This document shows, one piece after another, positions 1 to 9,606 of a stretch of DNA of 64,000 bases. How positions within the stretch are numbered: position 1 is the stretch's first letter; every line of letters begins with the position of its first letter. A model generated the notes under the pieces. The model worked only from the letters and a program-made list of their open reading frames with translations. It had not been told where the DNA came from and did no database searches. This DNA is from Sphingobium sp. JS3065 (GTDB lineage Bacteria > Pseudomonadota > Alphaproteobacteria > Sphingomonadales > Sphingomonadaceae): NCBI RefSeq assembly GCF_026427355.1, contig NZ_CP102664.1, positions 1,240,001-1,304,000 on the forward strand, read 5' to 3'. Both the position numbers and the translations under genes were made by a program.

Positions 1-703
1 CAACGACGCGCTGGAGCAGGCGGACAAGGTGAAGACCGCCTTCGTCACCAATATGAGTTACGAACTGCGCACGCCGCTGACCACCATCGCCGGTTTCGCG
101 GAGATGATGAGCGCGGGCTATGCGGGGGAATTGAGCACATCCGCCAGGGAATATGTCGACGGCATATTGCAGAGCACCAACCGGCTTTCCATGCTGATCG
201 ACAATGTGCTGGACCTGACGCAGGGCGAGGCAGGGATGCTGCCCATCGAAAAGGCGCCGGTCGATCTGGCGGCGGAGGCCCGCGATGCCGTCGCGCGGAT
301 CAAGGGCGACGCGACGGCCAAGGGGATCGACCTCGCCATGTCGCTCCAGTCCAGCCTGGGCACTGTGCAGGGCGACAAACGCCGGATCGGCCAGGCGCTG
401 GATCATCTGCTGGAAAATGCGGTGCGCTATTGCAGCCGGGGCGGCCGGGTGCTGCTGCATGGCGATGGGACGGCGGACAATGCGCGCCTTGTCGTATCGG
501 ACAATGGACCGGGCATCAGCGCCAAGCGGCAGGGGACCATCTTCGATGCATCCTCCCGGACGGAGCAGGCGCGCAACGGCGGCAAGGCGGGGATCGGCCT
601 GCCTCTCGCCCGGCAATTGGCTCAGGCGCATGGCGGGACGCTGCAACTGGTGTCGGAACCCGGGCAGGGCACGATGGTCGTGATCGAACTGCCCCGTGGC
701 TGA
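1..703 (+). CDS. divL: DivL-like sensor kinase, C-terminal part (5' end outside window)
   Basis: The reading frame is open from base 2, so only the C-terminal kinase core is present. It has a dimerisation/H-box segment followed by an HATPase domain with N box (LLENAVRY), G1 (DNGPGI) and G2 (GGKAGIGLPLARQL). The H-box reads MSYELRTPL, with a tyrosine codon at 59-61 where histidine kinases have the phosphorylated His. That substitution is the hallmark of Caulobacter DivL, which acts in the CckA/DivK cell-cycle pathway rather than as an ordinary His kinase. The downstream order tsaE-amgK-murU-addB-addA-trxA is, from memory, also that of alphaproteobacterial divL loci. The N-terminal PAS and membrane part cannot be seen. 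Its stop overlaps the tsaE start by 8 nt. The DivL name is inference from the Tyr and the context. Confidence 0.8.
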   Translation, partial: NDALEQADKVKTAFVTNMSYELRTPLTTIAGFAEMMSAGYAGELSTSAREYVDGILQSTNRLSMLIDNVLDLTQGEAGMLPIEKAPVDLAAEARDAVARIKGDATAKGIDLAMSLQSSLGTVQGDKRRIGQALDHLLENAVRYCSRGGRVLLHGDGTADNARLVVSDNGPGISAKRQGTIFDASSRTEQARNGGKAGIGLPLARQLAQAHGGTLQLVSEPGQGTMVVIELPRG

Positions 704-1154
704 GGGCGACATCATCCTGGCGGGGGAGGGCGAGATGCTGGCGTTCGGCCATCGGCTGGCCGCCCTGGTCCGCATCGGCGACGTGATCGCGCTGGAAGGC
801 GGGCTTGGCGCGGGCAAGACGACCTTGGCGCGGGGCCTGCTGGAAGGATTGGGGCTGGAGGGGGAAGCGCCAAGCCCCAGCTTCGCCATCGTCCAGCCCT
901 ATGACATTCCCGAAGTCCGCCTGCCCGTCGCTCATGTCGATCTCTATCGGCTGGATCGGCCGGAGGAGGCGGAGGAACTGGCGCTGGACGAGTATCTGAC
1001 GGACAGTCTGCTGATCGTGGAATGGCCCGACCGGCTGGGGGAGGACGCATGGCCCGACGCCCTGCGGTTCCACATCGCCATCGAACCCGACGGCGCTCGG
1101 CGCTTGACAGCGGACGTGCCGGGCGCTTGGACGGAGCGATGGTCACAGATATGA
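696..1154 (+). CDS. tsaE: tRNA threonylcarbamoyladenosine biosynthesis ATPase TsaE
   Basis: This 152-residue P-loop ATPase has Walker A GGLGAGKTT at residues 35-43, the family's SPSF switch region near residue 60, the HVDLYRL strand and the C-terminal VEWPDRLGE motif. TsaE (old name YjeE) works with TsaB and TsaD to make the t6A37 modification of ANN-decoding tRNAs in the cytoplasm. The start is GTG at 696, overlapping the upstream kinase by 8 nt; no later start would keep the N-terminal strand before the P-loop. Length matches the family. The next gene starts inside its stop codon, so translation is probably coupled along the operon. Confidence 0.93.
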   Translation: MAEGDIILAGEGEMLAFGHRLAALVRIGDVIALEGGLGAGKTTLARGLLEGLGLEGEAPSPSFAIVQPYDIPEVRLPVAHVDLYRLDRPEEAEELALDEYLTDSLLIVEWPDRLGEDAWPDALRFHIAIEPDGARRLTADVPGAWTERWSQI

Positions 1155-2137
1155 TCCCGCCCGCCGCTGCTTCCGCTTTTCTCGCGCAAGCGGGGTGGGA
1201 GCATGCCTCCATCGTGCCGCTGGCCGGGGATGCGTCTTTCCGCCGCTATTTCCGGGTGATCGACGGTGCGCGTCGGGCGGTGCTGATGGATGCGCCGCCG
1301 CCGCATGAAGACCCGCGCCCCTTCATCGCCATCGCGGAGCATCTGACGGCGAACAGCTTTGCCGCGCCGCGGATATTGGCGCGCGATCTGGAGGAAGGGC
1401 TGGTCCTGATCGAGGATTTCGGCGACCTGCGCGTCAAGGAACATGTCGAGGAGGCGCCGGACGCGGAACGGGATGTGTATGGCCGCGCCGTCGATTTGCT
1501 GGCCGCCCTGCATCGCCTGCCCGCCGCCGGTGTGCCGCCCTATGACCGCGCCGTCTATCAGCGCGAAGCGGGCCTGCTCACTGAATGGTATTGCCCTGCC
1601 ATCGGCCTGCCGGTGGATGAGCCGGGCTATATCGGGGCCTGGGATGCGGTCCTGCCGATCGTGGAGCAGTCGGCCAGCCCGGTCGTCACGGTGCTGCGCG
1701 ATTATCATGCGGAAAATATCATGCTGATCGACCGGGTGGAGTCGCATGGGCTGGGCCTGCTCGATTTCCAGGACGCGCTGGCCGGGCATCCGGCCTATGA
1801 CCTCGTCTCCCTGCTCCAGGATGCGCGGCGCGACGTGTCCCCTGCGCTGGAAGCGGCGATGATCGCCCATTATCGCGCCATCGCCAACCCGCCGGCCGAT
1901 TTCGACGCCGCCTATGCGGTGCTGGGCGCGCAGCGCAACGCGAAGATCATCGGCATCTTCACCCGCCTGTGGAAGCGCGACGGCAAGCCGCGTTACCTGA
2001 CCTACCTGCCGCGCATGTGGGACTTGCTGGAGCGTGACCTGGCCCATCCGGCGCTGGCGCCCGTCGCGGCGTGGTTCGCGGCCAATATCCCCGCCGACAA
2101 GCGCCATCACGCCCTACAGGATTTCGCCCCCGCATGA
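1151..2137 (+). CDS. amgK: AmgK: N-acetylmuramate/N-acetylglucosamine anomeric kinase (APH fold)
   Basis: This 328-residue protein has the aminoglycoside phosphotransferase fold, with LRDYHAENIM (catalytic Asp near residue 184) and LLDFQDAL (metal-binding Asp near 206), then AYDLVSLLQDARRDV, which is typical of AmgK. AmgK phosphorylates recycled MurNAc at C1, the first step of the cell-wall shortcut that by-passes MurQ and fosfomycin-sensitive MurA. The direct neighbour is MurU, the next enzyme of that route, which strongly supports the assignment. The start chosen is ATG 1151, which gives a 4-base ATGA overlap with tsaE; ATG 1139, in frame, would add four residues. There is a 4-base overlap with murU as well. 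Confidence 0.88.
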   Translation: MIPPAAASAFLAQAGWEHASIVPLAGDASFRRYFRVIDGARRAVLMDAPPPHEDPRPFIAIAEHLTANSFAAPRILARDLEEGLVLIEDFGDLRVKEHVEEAPDAERDVYGRAVDLLAALHRLPAAGVPPYDRAVYQREAGLLTEWYCPAIGLPVDEPGYIGAWDAVLPIVEQSASPVVTVLRDYHAENIMLIDRVESHGLGLLDFQDALAGHPAYDLVSLLQDARRDVSPALEAAMIAHYRAIANPPADFDAAYAVLGAQRNAKIIGIFTRLWKRDGKPRYLTYLPRMWDLLERDLAHPALAPVAAWFAANIPADKRHHALQDFAPA

Positions 2138-2844
2138 TCGATACCGCGATGCTGATGGCCGCCGGATTGGGCAAGCGCATGCGTCCGTTGACCGCGACCC
2201 GTCCCAAGCCGCTGGTCAAGGTGGCGGGCAAGCCGCTGATGGACCATGCGCTGGATCGGCTGGCGGCGGGCGGCATCCGGAAGGTGGTGGTCAATGTCCA
2301 CTATCTGGCCGACACGGTCGAAGCGCATCTACGATCGCACTGCAATGGCATGACCGTCGCCATTTCCGACGAGCGCAGGAAGCTGCTGGAAACGGGCGGC
2401 GGGCTGATCCATGCCAGGGAAGAATTGGGCGACGCACCCTTTTTCTGCGCCAACAGCGACAATCTGTGGATCGACGGCCCGCAGGAGACGCTGGGCATGA
2501 TGCGCAGGATATGGGATCCGGAGCGCATGGACGCGCTGTTGCTGCTGGTGCCGCTCGCCCGCGCCAATTGCCATCGGGGGCCGGGCGATTTCCATATGGA
2601 CGCGAACGGCCGGCTGACCCGGCGCAAGACCGCCCATGTCGCGCCCTTCGTCTTTACCGGCGTCCAGATCATGTCGCCCGCCCTGCTGACCGATCCGCCG
2701 TCGGAGGTTTTTTCGACCAACGTCTTCTGGAACCGGGCGATAGAGGCGGGGCGCCTCTACGGCGTCTCGCATCAGGGGCTGTGGTTCGATGTCGGCACGC
2801 CGCAGGCCATCCCGGTGGTGGAGTCGATGTTGGCCCATGGGTGA
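2134..2844 (+). CDS. murU: MurU: MurNAc-1-phosphate uridylyltransferase
   Basis: This is a 236-residue nucleotidyltransferase of the glucose-1-phosphate thymidylyl/uridylyltransferase type. The N-terminal AMLMAAGLGKRMRPLT loop binds nucleotide, RPKPL follows, and NSDNLW carries the metal-binding Asp. MurU makes UDP-MurNAc from MurNAc-1-P delivered by AmgK, the product of the gene just upstream. Start ATG 2134 sits in an ATGA overlap with the amgK stop. GlmU- or RmlA-like sequences share the fold, but they are longer or lack the AmgK partner. The stop overlaps the addB start by 8 nt. Confidence 0.88.
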   Translation: MIDTAMLMAAGLGKRMRPLTATRPKPLVKVAGKPLMDHALDRLAAGGIRKVVVNVHYLADTVEAHLRSHCNGMTVAISDERRKLLETGGGLIHAREELGDAPFFCANSDNLWIDGPQETLGMMRRIWDPERMDALLLLVPLARANCHRGPGDFHMDANGRLTRRKTAHVAPFVFTGVQIMSPALLTDPPSEVFSTNVFWNRAIEAGRLYGVSHQGLWFDVGTPQAIPVVESMLAHG

Positions 2845-5812
2845 CCGCACCCGCCCCGCACTGTTCAACATCCCGGCGCATCGCGCCTTTTCCGACGCGC
2901 TGGTAGCCGGCATCCTCGCCCAGCATGGCGGCGATCCGATGCGGTTGGCGCAGGGCATGATCCTGCTGCCCAATAATCGCGCCATCCGGTCGGTCAGCGA
3001 CGCTTTCGTGCGGAAGTCGGGGGGCGGACTGCTGTTGCCGCGCCTGATCGCCTTGGGTGATCCGGACCTGGGTGAACAGGTCGGCGGCGCGCTCGATCCA
3101 TTGGGCGAGGATGAGGTTGTGCCGCCCGCCATAGCGCCGATGCGCCGCCAGATGATCCTGGCGCGGATGGTGCAGCAGGCTTCGGCGCATCCGATGGACG
3201 CGGGGCAGGCGCTGAAGCTCGCTCAGGCGCTTGGCGCGGTCCTCGACCAGATTCAGGTCGAGCGGCTTTCGGTCGCCGCGCTGGCCGATCTGACCTTATC
3301 GGACGAATTGTCGCAGCATTGGCAGACATCGCTCAGCCTGTTCGGCATATTGCTGGCGCAATGGCCGCAGGAGCTGGCGCGGCTTGGCTGTATCGATCTG
3401 GCGGACCGCCGCAATCGGTTGCTGGACCGGGTGGCGGCGCGCTGGGCCAAGGCGCCGCCGGAGGGTTTCGTCATTGCGGCGGGCATGTCGATGACGGCTC
3501 CGGCGATTGCCGCGCTGTTGCGGCGGATCGCGGTGCTGCCCAAGGGGGCCGTCGTCTTCGCCGGTCTGGATCAGGAGATGGATGGCGACGCCTGGGACGC
3601 CATCGGTCCTTTCGATGCCGATCCCGTCACCGGCCGCGCGCCTGCCGGGCATGAAACCCATCCGCAATATGCGCTGAAGCGCCTGCTCGACCGGATGAGC
3701 GCGACACGCGACGATGTGGCGCTCTGGCGCTGGGGCAGCGAGCATGACGCCCGCGCCGTCAGGGGACGCAACATCTCCAACGCCATGCTGCCGCCGCGCC
3801 TGACCAGCCGCTGGCGCGACCTCAAGACCGCCGACCGATCGCTCGCGGGGGTGGAGGCGCTGGAGGTGGCGACCCCCGGAGAGGAGGCGCAGGCCATCGC
3901 CATCGCCCTGCGCGAAGCGGTAGAGACGCCGGGCCGCACCGCTGCCCTGGTGACGCCGGACCGGCAATTGGCGACCCGCGTGTCCGCGCATCTGCGGCGC
4001 TGGGGCATAGAGGCCGACGATTCCGCCGGTCAGCCGCTTTCCCGCCTGCCGCCCGGAACCCTGCTGATCGCCATGGCGGAGGCTTTGGCGGAGCGGTTCG
4101 CGCCGGTTGCGCTGCTGACCCTGCTCAAACATCCGCTGGTCATGCGGGGGGAGGAGCGGCTTGGCTGGCTGGAGGGCGTGCGCGGGCTTGACCTGTTGCT
4201 GCGCGGGCCAAGGCCGCAGGCGGGGATCGTCGGCATCGACCTGCTGCTGGCCGAGCGCGAGGGGGAAGACCGGCAACGCATCCTGCGCACCCGCACGCGG
4301 CTGTGGTGGGCGGATGCGCGACCCCTGCTGGAACCGTTGGAGCAGGCCTTTCTGGCCGCGCCCGACCTTGCGGCGCAATTGGCGGCCATTCGCGAACATG
4401 CCGGGCGCCTGTCGCACGATGCGGTCTGGGCCGGGCATCAGGGGCACGCCGCCGCCGACCTCTTCGCGGAGATGGAGGAAGCCGCCAGCGAAGGGCCGCG
4501 CCAGGCGGACATGCGCGCTTTGCCAGCGTTGTTCGACCATCTTCTGGGCGGCGTGTCGGTCCGTCCGCCGCAGGGTGGGCATCCCCGCATCAGCATCCTC
4601 GGCCTTATCGAGGCGCGGCTGGTGCAGACCGACCTGATGATCCTGGGCGGCCTCAACGAGGGCACATGGCCGGGGCTGCCCGCGCCCGACCCCTGGCTGG
4701 CCCCGCGCATCCGGCGGGAGATCGGCCTGCCGGGGCTGGAAAGCCGCATCGGCCTGGCCGCGCATGATTTCGCCAGCGCATTGGGTGCGCCGCAAGTGCT
4801 TATCACGCGGGCAAGGCGGGGATCGGGTGGGCCGGCGGTCGCCTCGCGCTTCTGGCTGCGGCTGAAGGCCATGGCTGGGCCGCAGTGGAAGAGCGCCGAC
4901 CGCTATGCCGCGCTGGCGCAGGCCATCGATCATGCGGCGGACCACCGGCCCGCCAGCCGCCCCGCGCCGGTGCCGCCGCTGTCGGTGCGCCCGAAGGTCA
5001 TTCCCGTTACCGATGTCGACCGGCTGAAGGCCGACCCCTACGCCTTCTACGCCAAGCGCATCCTGCGTCTGGCGCGGCTCGATCCGGTGGACGCCGATGC
5101 CGGGCCAGCCTGGCGCGGTACGGCAGTGCATGAAATCCTGCAACAATGGGCTGAGGCGGGCAGCGGCGACCTGGCCGATCTGGAAGCCCGCGCGAGGGCG
5201 ATGTTCGACCGGCCGGACGTTCATCCCCTGCTGAAGGCGCTCTGGCAACCGCGTCTCATCGAAGCCATCCGCTGGATCGCCGCCGAGGTGGCGAGCGACC
5301 TTGCGGCGGGGCGGAAGATCCTTTCCGTCGAGATCGAGGGGCGGGCGGAGATCGCCGGGGTCACGCTGACCGGCAAGGCCGACCGCATCGACCTGCTGCC
5401 GGACGGGAAGCTGGGCATCGTCGACTACAAGACCGGCAAGCCTCCTAGCGCCCGGCAGGTCAAGGCGGGCTATGCGCTGCAACTCGGCCTGCTGGGGCTG
5501 ATCGCAGAGCATGGCGGCTTTCCCGGCACGGATGCCGCTCCGGTGGCGGGGAATTTCGAATATTGGTCGCTCGCCAAGAAGGGCGACGCCTTCGGCTATC
5601 GCGAAAGTCCGGTCGATCCCATGGGCAAGCGGGACAAGATCATCACCGCCGACTTCACATCGCAGGTCTATGCCCAGTTCGAGGATATCGCCGCCGCTTA
5701 TCTCCTCGGCCCGGCGCCCTTCGATGCGCAGGTGAACCCCGAAGTCGCCAATTATGGCGATTATGACCAGCTCATGCGGCTGGAGGAATGGTATGGGCGC
5801 GACGATGGCTAG
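2837..5812 (+). CDS. addB: AddB: helicase-nuclease subunit B of AddAB double-strand break repair
   Basis: This 991-residue protein pairs with AddA (next gene) to resect double-strand ends for RecA loading. The N-terminal half is an inactivated UvrD-like helicase (LLPNNRA at the P-loop position). The C-terminal RecB-type nuclease is intact: GTAVHEILQQW, then GKADRIDLLPDG and IVDYKTGK, which contains the metal-binding Asp and the catalytic Lys. I find only one cysteine in the whole chain (LARLGCIDL), so the [4Fe-4S] cluster that braces Bacillus AddB cannot form. The start is ATG 2837, overlapping murU by 8 nt. It overlaps addA at its 3' end. Confidence 0.93.
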   Translation: MGDRTRPALFNIPAHRAFSDALVAGILAQHGGDPMRLAQGMILLPNNRAIRSVSDAFVRKSGGGLLLPRLIALGDPDLGEQVGGALDPLGEDEVVPPAIAPMRRQMILARMVQQASAHPMDAGQALKLAQALGAVLDQIQVERLSVAALADLTLSDELSQHWQTSLSLFGILLAQWPQELARLGCIDLADRRNRLLDRVAARWAKAPPEGFVIAAGMSMTAPAIAALLRRIAVLPKGAVVFAGLDQEMDGDAWDAIGPFDADPVTGRAPAGHETHPQYALKRLLDRMSATRDDVALWRWGSEHDARAVRGRNISNAMLPPRLTSRWRDLKTADRSLAGVEALEVATPGEEAQAIAIALREAVETPGRTAALVTPDRQLATRVSAHLRRWGIEADDSAGQPLSRLPPGTLLIAMAEALAERFAPVALLTLLKHPLVMRGEERLGWLEGVRGLDLLLRGPRPQAGIVGIDLLLAEREGEDRQRILRTRTRLWWADARPLLEPLEQAFLAAPDLAAQLAAIREHAGRLSHDAVWAGHQGHAAADLFAEMEEAASEGPRQADMRALPALFDHLLGGVSVRPPQGGHPRISILGLIEARLVQTDLMILGGLNEGTWPGLPAPDPWLAPRIRREIGLPGLESRIGLAAHDFASALGAPQVLITRARRGSGGPAVASRFWLRLKAMAGPQWKSADRYAALAQAIDHAADHRPASRPAPVPPLSVRPKVIPVTDVDRLKADPYAFYAKRILRLARLDPVDADAGPAWRGTAVHEILQQWAEAGSGDLADLEARARAMFDRPDVHPLLKALWQPRLIEAIRWIAAEVASDLAAGRKILSVEIEGRAEIAGVTLTGKADRIDLLPDGKLGIVDYKTGKPPSARQVKAGYALQLGLLGLIAEHGGFPGTDAAPVAGNFEYWSLAKKGDAFGYRESPVDPMGKRDKIITADFTSQVYAQFEDIAAAYLLGPAPFDAQVNPEVANYGDYDQLMRLEEWYGRDDG

Positions 5813-8800
5813 AAAGGCCGACGCCCTGCAACCGCTGGCGGGCGCCCAGGCGCAGGCCGCCGCGCCCGACGCCCATGTATGGCTGTCGGCATCGGCGGGC
5901 ACGGGCAAGACCCATGTGCTGACTGCCCGCGTCTTTCGCCTGCTGCTTCAGGGCGTGCGGCCGGAAAATATCCTGTGCCTCACCTTTACCAAGGCGGGCG
6001 CGGCGGAAATGGCGGATCGCATCCATGACCGGCTGGCCGCCTGGGTGCAGATGAGCGGTCCCGCGCTCGCCGCCGACCTGATGGCGCTTGGCGAGGATCA
6101 TGGCCAGGAAATGCAGGATGTCGCCCGCCGTCTCTTTGCCGAAGTGCTGGAGTCGACCGGCGGCGGCCTGCGTATCCAGACGATCCACGGCTTCTGCCAG
6201 CAATTGCTGACCACCTTTCCGCTGGAGGCCGATCTGCCGCCCGGATTCCGGCCGCTGGACCAGCGGGAGCAGTCGGTGCTGGCCCGCCAGACGCTGGCCG
6301 ACATGGTGGTGGTCGCGCAGGAACAGGGCGACGATGCGCTGATCGAGGCGTTGCAGGCGCTCAGCCTGCGCATGGGGGAGGGCGGCGCGGAGAATTTCCT
6401 GCTCCGCTGCGCGGCCCGGCTGGACGCGCTTGAGGCCTTGCCGGGGGATATTGCGCCCTGGCTGTTGCGGGAACTGGACCTGCCGGAGGGCGACATCGAC
6501 GCCCATATCGCCGAGCGGTGCGCGGATGATCTGTTCGACATGCGGACGCTCCTGTGGATCGCGCAGGCCAATGCGGATTGGGGTACGGGACGAGCGCTGG
6601 AACGGTGCGACCGGATCGAGCGCTGGCGGAATCTCGATCCGGCGGCACGGGCGGGCGCGCTTGCCGACCTGCATGCCGTCTGGGCCAAGGCCGATGGCGA
6701 ACTAATCTCCACCGCCAAGGGATGGGCGCCGCAGGTGGACGGCTATGGCGACGCGATTGCGCGCATGCATGAGGGTTGCGGCGAATTGCTGGGCCTCAAG
6801 GTTCGCGCCGCTTATGCCGCCCTGCTGGCGAAGGCGCTGCATGCCGGGCGCGTCTATGCGCGGGCCTATGCGCAGGCGAAGCAAATGGCGGGGGCGGTCG
6901 ATTTCAACGATTTGATCGCCAATACCGCCCAATTGCTGTCCCAGCCGGGCATCGCCGACTGGATACGCTATAAGCTCGACCAGCGCATCGACCATATATT
7001 GGTGGACGAGGCGCAGGACACCAATGCCGATCAATGGCGGATCGTCAGGAGCATCGCCGAAGAATTTTTCACCAGCGAGTGGGAGCCGGGGCAGAAGGTC
7101 CGCACCATCTTCACCGTTGGCGATTTCAAGCAGGCGATCTTCGGGTTCCAGGGCACCAGTCCCCAGAATTTCGCGGCGGCCCAATTGCTGTTCGAACGGG
7201 ATGCGCGACAGGCCGGGCATCTCTTCCACGACTTGTCGCTGGAACGCAGTTTCCGGTCCACGCCTGCCGTTCTGGACGTGGTCGACCGCACCATAGCAAC
7301 GCTGAGCGCCGAGCGTTTCGGGCTGGAGGCGGGCGAAGTCCGGCATGTCAGCGCGAACCGTTTTCCCGGCCAAGTGCTGCTCTGGAAGCCTGTGGTCGCG
7401 GGCCTGTCCGACGATGCGGAGGGGGAGGAGGATTGGGCCGCCGATCAGGAGCGCGTGCTGGCCCAGACCATCGCGCGCCAGATCAGGCAGTGGATCGACG
7501 ACGGGCTGATGCTGGAAAGCCGGGGCCGTCCGGTGACGGCGGGCGACATCATGATTCTGGTCCGCCGCCGCAGCGAGCTGGCGCGGCTGATCGTTGCCCG
7601 GCTCTATGAGGAAAAGGTGGCGGTGGCGGGCATCGACCGCCTGCGGTTGAACGCGCCGCTGGCGGTGCGCGACCTGCTGGCGGCGCTGCGTTTCGCCGTG
7701 CAGCCGGAGGATGATCTGAACCTCGCCGCGCTGCTGGTGTCGCCGCTGATCGGATGGACGCAGGACGAATTGATGGAACGTCTCATCCGACGCCGGACCG
7801 GCCTGTGGCAGCATCTGACGCAGACGCTGGACGATGCGCTGCTGGAGCCGTTGCGCCGGTTGCTGGGGCAGGCGGACTTCACCACCCCCTATCGCTATCT
7901 GGAGGCGATATTGTCCGGCCCGATGGACGGCCGCCGTCGCCTGATCGAGCGGCTGGGGTCCGAAGCCGCCGATCCGATCGAGGAATTGCTGAACGCCGCG
8001 CTCGCCTTCGAGAATGACGATCATCCCTCGCTCCAGCGCTTCATCGACTGGTTCGACCGGGGGGAGGTGGAGATCGTGCGCGATGCCGCCGCGCAAGGCG
8101 ACTCGCTCCGCCTGCTGACGGTGCATGGCGCCAAGGGTTTGCAGGCCCCCATCGTCATCCTCGCGGACGCCTGCCTCGATCCGGATGCCGGAAATCGCGC
8201 CGATTCGCTGGAGTGGAACGGACTGCCCATCATCGCGCCGCGCAAGGCGGAACGGCAGGGCGCGATAGGCCAGTTGGCGGAGGAAGCGAGCGCCGTCGAA
8301 CGCGCGGAACATTGGCGGCTGCTCTACGTCGCGCTGACGCGGGCGGAGGAAAGGCTGGTCGTCGCCGGTTCGCTCGGCCCCAGGGCAAAGGGAGAGGTCA
8401 AGCCCGAAAGCTGGTATGCCGCTGTTGAGGGTGCGCTGATCTCGCTGGAGGCGGAATGGGAGGCCGATCCGCTCTGGGGTGCGCGGCGAAGCTGGCGGGG
8501 GCACGAAATTCTCCCCCCAAAGGCGGTCGATCCGGATTTCACCGAACGCGGAGCGGCGCATGGCGAACCGCCCTGGCTTCGCAGGCCCGCGCCCGTCGAA
8601 GCCCGGCCGCCGCGTCCCCTGGCGCCCTCCGCGGCGGTGGAGGACGATGTGCCCTATCCGCCGCCCACCCCGGCGATGCGGGATGCCGCCGAGCGTGGCC
8701 GCTGGCTGCACCGGCTGTTCGAGCGGCTGGCCGACGTGCCGCCCGACAGCCGCCGCGCCCGCGCCGACAATTGGCTGGCGCAGCAGGGTCTGACCGATCC

Positions 8801-9236
8801 GGTACGGCGGCACGACATCATCGAACAGGCGCTGCGCGTGATCGAAGATCCGCAATTCGCCGCGCTTTTCGGACCGGACGCGCTGGCGGAGGCGCCCATC
8901 GCCGCCCTGGTGGGGGAGGCCGTGATCGCCGGGACCGTCGACCGGCTGCGCATCGGCGACGATCTGGTGCAACTGGTCGACTTCAAGACCGGGCGCATAT
9001 CGCCGCTGGTCGTGGAGGAGGTGCCGCTGGCCCATGTACGGCAGATGGCCGCCTATGCCGCCGCGTTGCAGGTGATCTTCCCCGGCCGCCGGATCGAGGC
9101 GGGGTTGCTCTACACCGCCGCTCCCCGGTTCATCACCCTGCCGGCGGAGCTGCTGGCGCGGCACAAGCCGGGCTTTCCGTCCGCGCAGGAGAATTTGCCG
9201 CTTCCGCCGGTTGAGACCGACGCGACACCATCCTAA
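5793..9236 (+). CDS. addA: AddA: helicase-nuclease subunit A of AddAB
   Basis: This UvrD/Rep-family helicase has about 1147 residues. Walker A is SAGTGKT (residues 34-40), motif Ia [12 protein letters not shown], motif II VDEAQDT, motif [15 protein letters not shown], motif [12 protein letters not shown], motif [15 protein letters not shown], and a C-terminal RecB-like nuclease with VDFKTGR. It unwinds and cleaves broken ends together with AddB. ATG 5793 is preceded by a GGAGG ribosome site at about 5782-5786 and overlaps the addB stop by 20 nt. ATG 5805 is a second possibility four codons in. Confidence 0.95.
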   Translation: MGATMARKADALQPLAGAQAQAAAPDAHVWLSASAGTGKTHVLTARVFRLLLQGVRPENILCLTFTKAGAAEMADRIHDRLAAWVQMSGPALAADLMALGEDHGQEMQDVARRLFAEVLESTGGGLRIQTIHGFCQQLLTTFPLEADLPPGFRPLDQREQSVLARQTLADMVVVAQEQGDDALIEALQALSLRMGEGGAENFLLRCAARLDALEALPGDIAPWLLRELDLPEGDIDAHIAERCADDLFDMRTLLWIAQANADWGTGRALERCDRIERWRNLDPAARAGALADLHAVWAKADGELISTAKGWAPQVDGYGDAIARMHEGCGELLGLKVRAAYAALLAKALHAGRVYARAYAQAKQMAGAVDFNDLIANTAQLLSQPGIADWIRYKLDQRIDHILVDEAQDTNADQWRIVRSIAEEFFTSEWEPGQKVRTIFTVGDFKQAIFGFQGTSPQNFAAAQLLFERDARQAGHLFHDLSLERSFRSTPAVLDVVDRTIATLSAERFGLEAGEVRHVSANRFPGQVLLWKPVVAGLSDDAEGEEDWAADQERVLAQTIARQIRQWIDDGLMLESRGRPVTAGDIMILVRRRSELARLIVARLYEEKVAVAGIDRLRLNAPLAVRDLLAALRFAVQPEDDLNLAALLVSPLIGWTQDELMERLIRRRTGLWQHLTQTLDDALLEPLRRLLGQADFTTPYRYLEAILSGPMDGRRRLIERLGSEAADPIEELLNAALAFENDDHPSLQRFIDWFDRGEVEIVRDAAAQGDSLRLLTVHGAKGLQAPIVILADACLDPDAGNRADSLEWNGLPIIAPRKAERQGAIGQLAEEASAVERAEHWRLLYVALTRAEERLVVAGSLGPRAKGEVKPESWYAAVEGALISLEAEWEADPLWGARRSWRGHEILPPKAVDPDFTERGAAHGEPPWLRRPAPVEARPPRPLAPSAAVEDDVPYPPPTPAMRDAAERGRWLHRLFERLADVPPDSRRARADNWLAQQGLTDPVRRHDIIEQALRVIEDPQFAALFGPDALAEAPIAALVGEAVIAGTVDRLRIGDDLVQLVDFKTGRISPLVVEEVPLAHVRQMAAYAAALQVIFPGRRIEAGLLYTAAPRFITLPAELLARHKPGFPSAQENLPLPPVETDATPS

Positions 9237-9265
9237 ATACCCGCCAACCGAAGGAGATATTCAAA

Positions 9266-9586
9266 ATGGCTACCAAGGCAGTCACCGACCTCAGCTTCCA
9301 GCAGGACGTCATCGATGCTGACAAGCCCGTCCTTGTCGATTTCTGGGCGGAATGGTGCGGCCCGTGCAAGATGATCGGCCCCGCTCTGGAAGAAATTTCG
9401 GAAGAACTGGCTGACAAGGTCGTCATCGCGAAGATCAATATCGACGAAAATCCCGATGCGCCCGGAAAATATGGCGTGCGCGGCATTCCGACGATGATTC
9501 TCTTCAAAAATGGCGAAGCCGCCGCGACGAAGGTCGGCGCCGCGCCCAAGAGCGCGCTCAAGGGCTGGATCGAAAGCGTTCTTTAA
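9266..9586 (+). CDS. trxA: Thioredoxin 1
   Basis: This 106-residue cytoplasmic thioredoxin has the active site WCGPCK with cysteines 31 and 34, the FWAEW strand before it, and the cis-proline loop GIPTM near residue 75. It reduces protein disulfides using electrons from thioredoxin reductase. A strong AAGGAGAT ribosome site lies nine bases upstream. It is 29 bases after addA, so it probably belongs to the same transcript, as is common in this order. The next gene faces it. Confidence 0.97.
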   Translation: MATKAVTDLSFQQDVIDADKPVLVDFWAEWCGPCKMIGPALEEISEELADKVVIAKINIDENPDAPGKYGVRGIPTMILFKNGEAAATKVGAAPKSALKGWIESVL

Positions 9587-9606
9587 ACGTCTGGAAAAGG
9601 CCGACT

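Noticed and set aside
3296..5908. An 870-codon open frame on the minus strand
   Set aside because: It lies opposite addB, whose helicase and nuclease motifs are clear. Its translation is Arg/Gln/Pro/His-rich with no motif; such antisense frames are usual in GC-rich DNA.
6702..9164. An 820-codon open frame on the minus strand
   Set aside because: It mirrors addA, has the same biased composition, and shows no domain or ribosome site.
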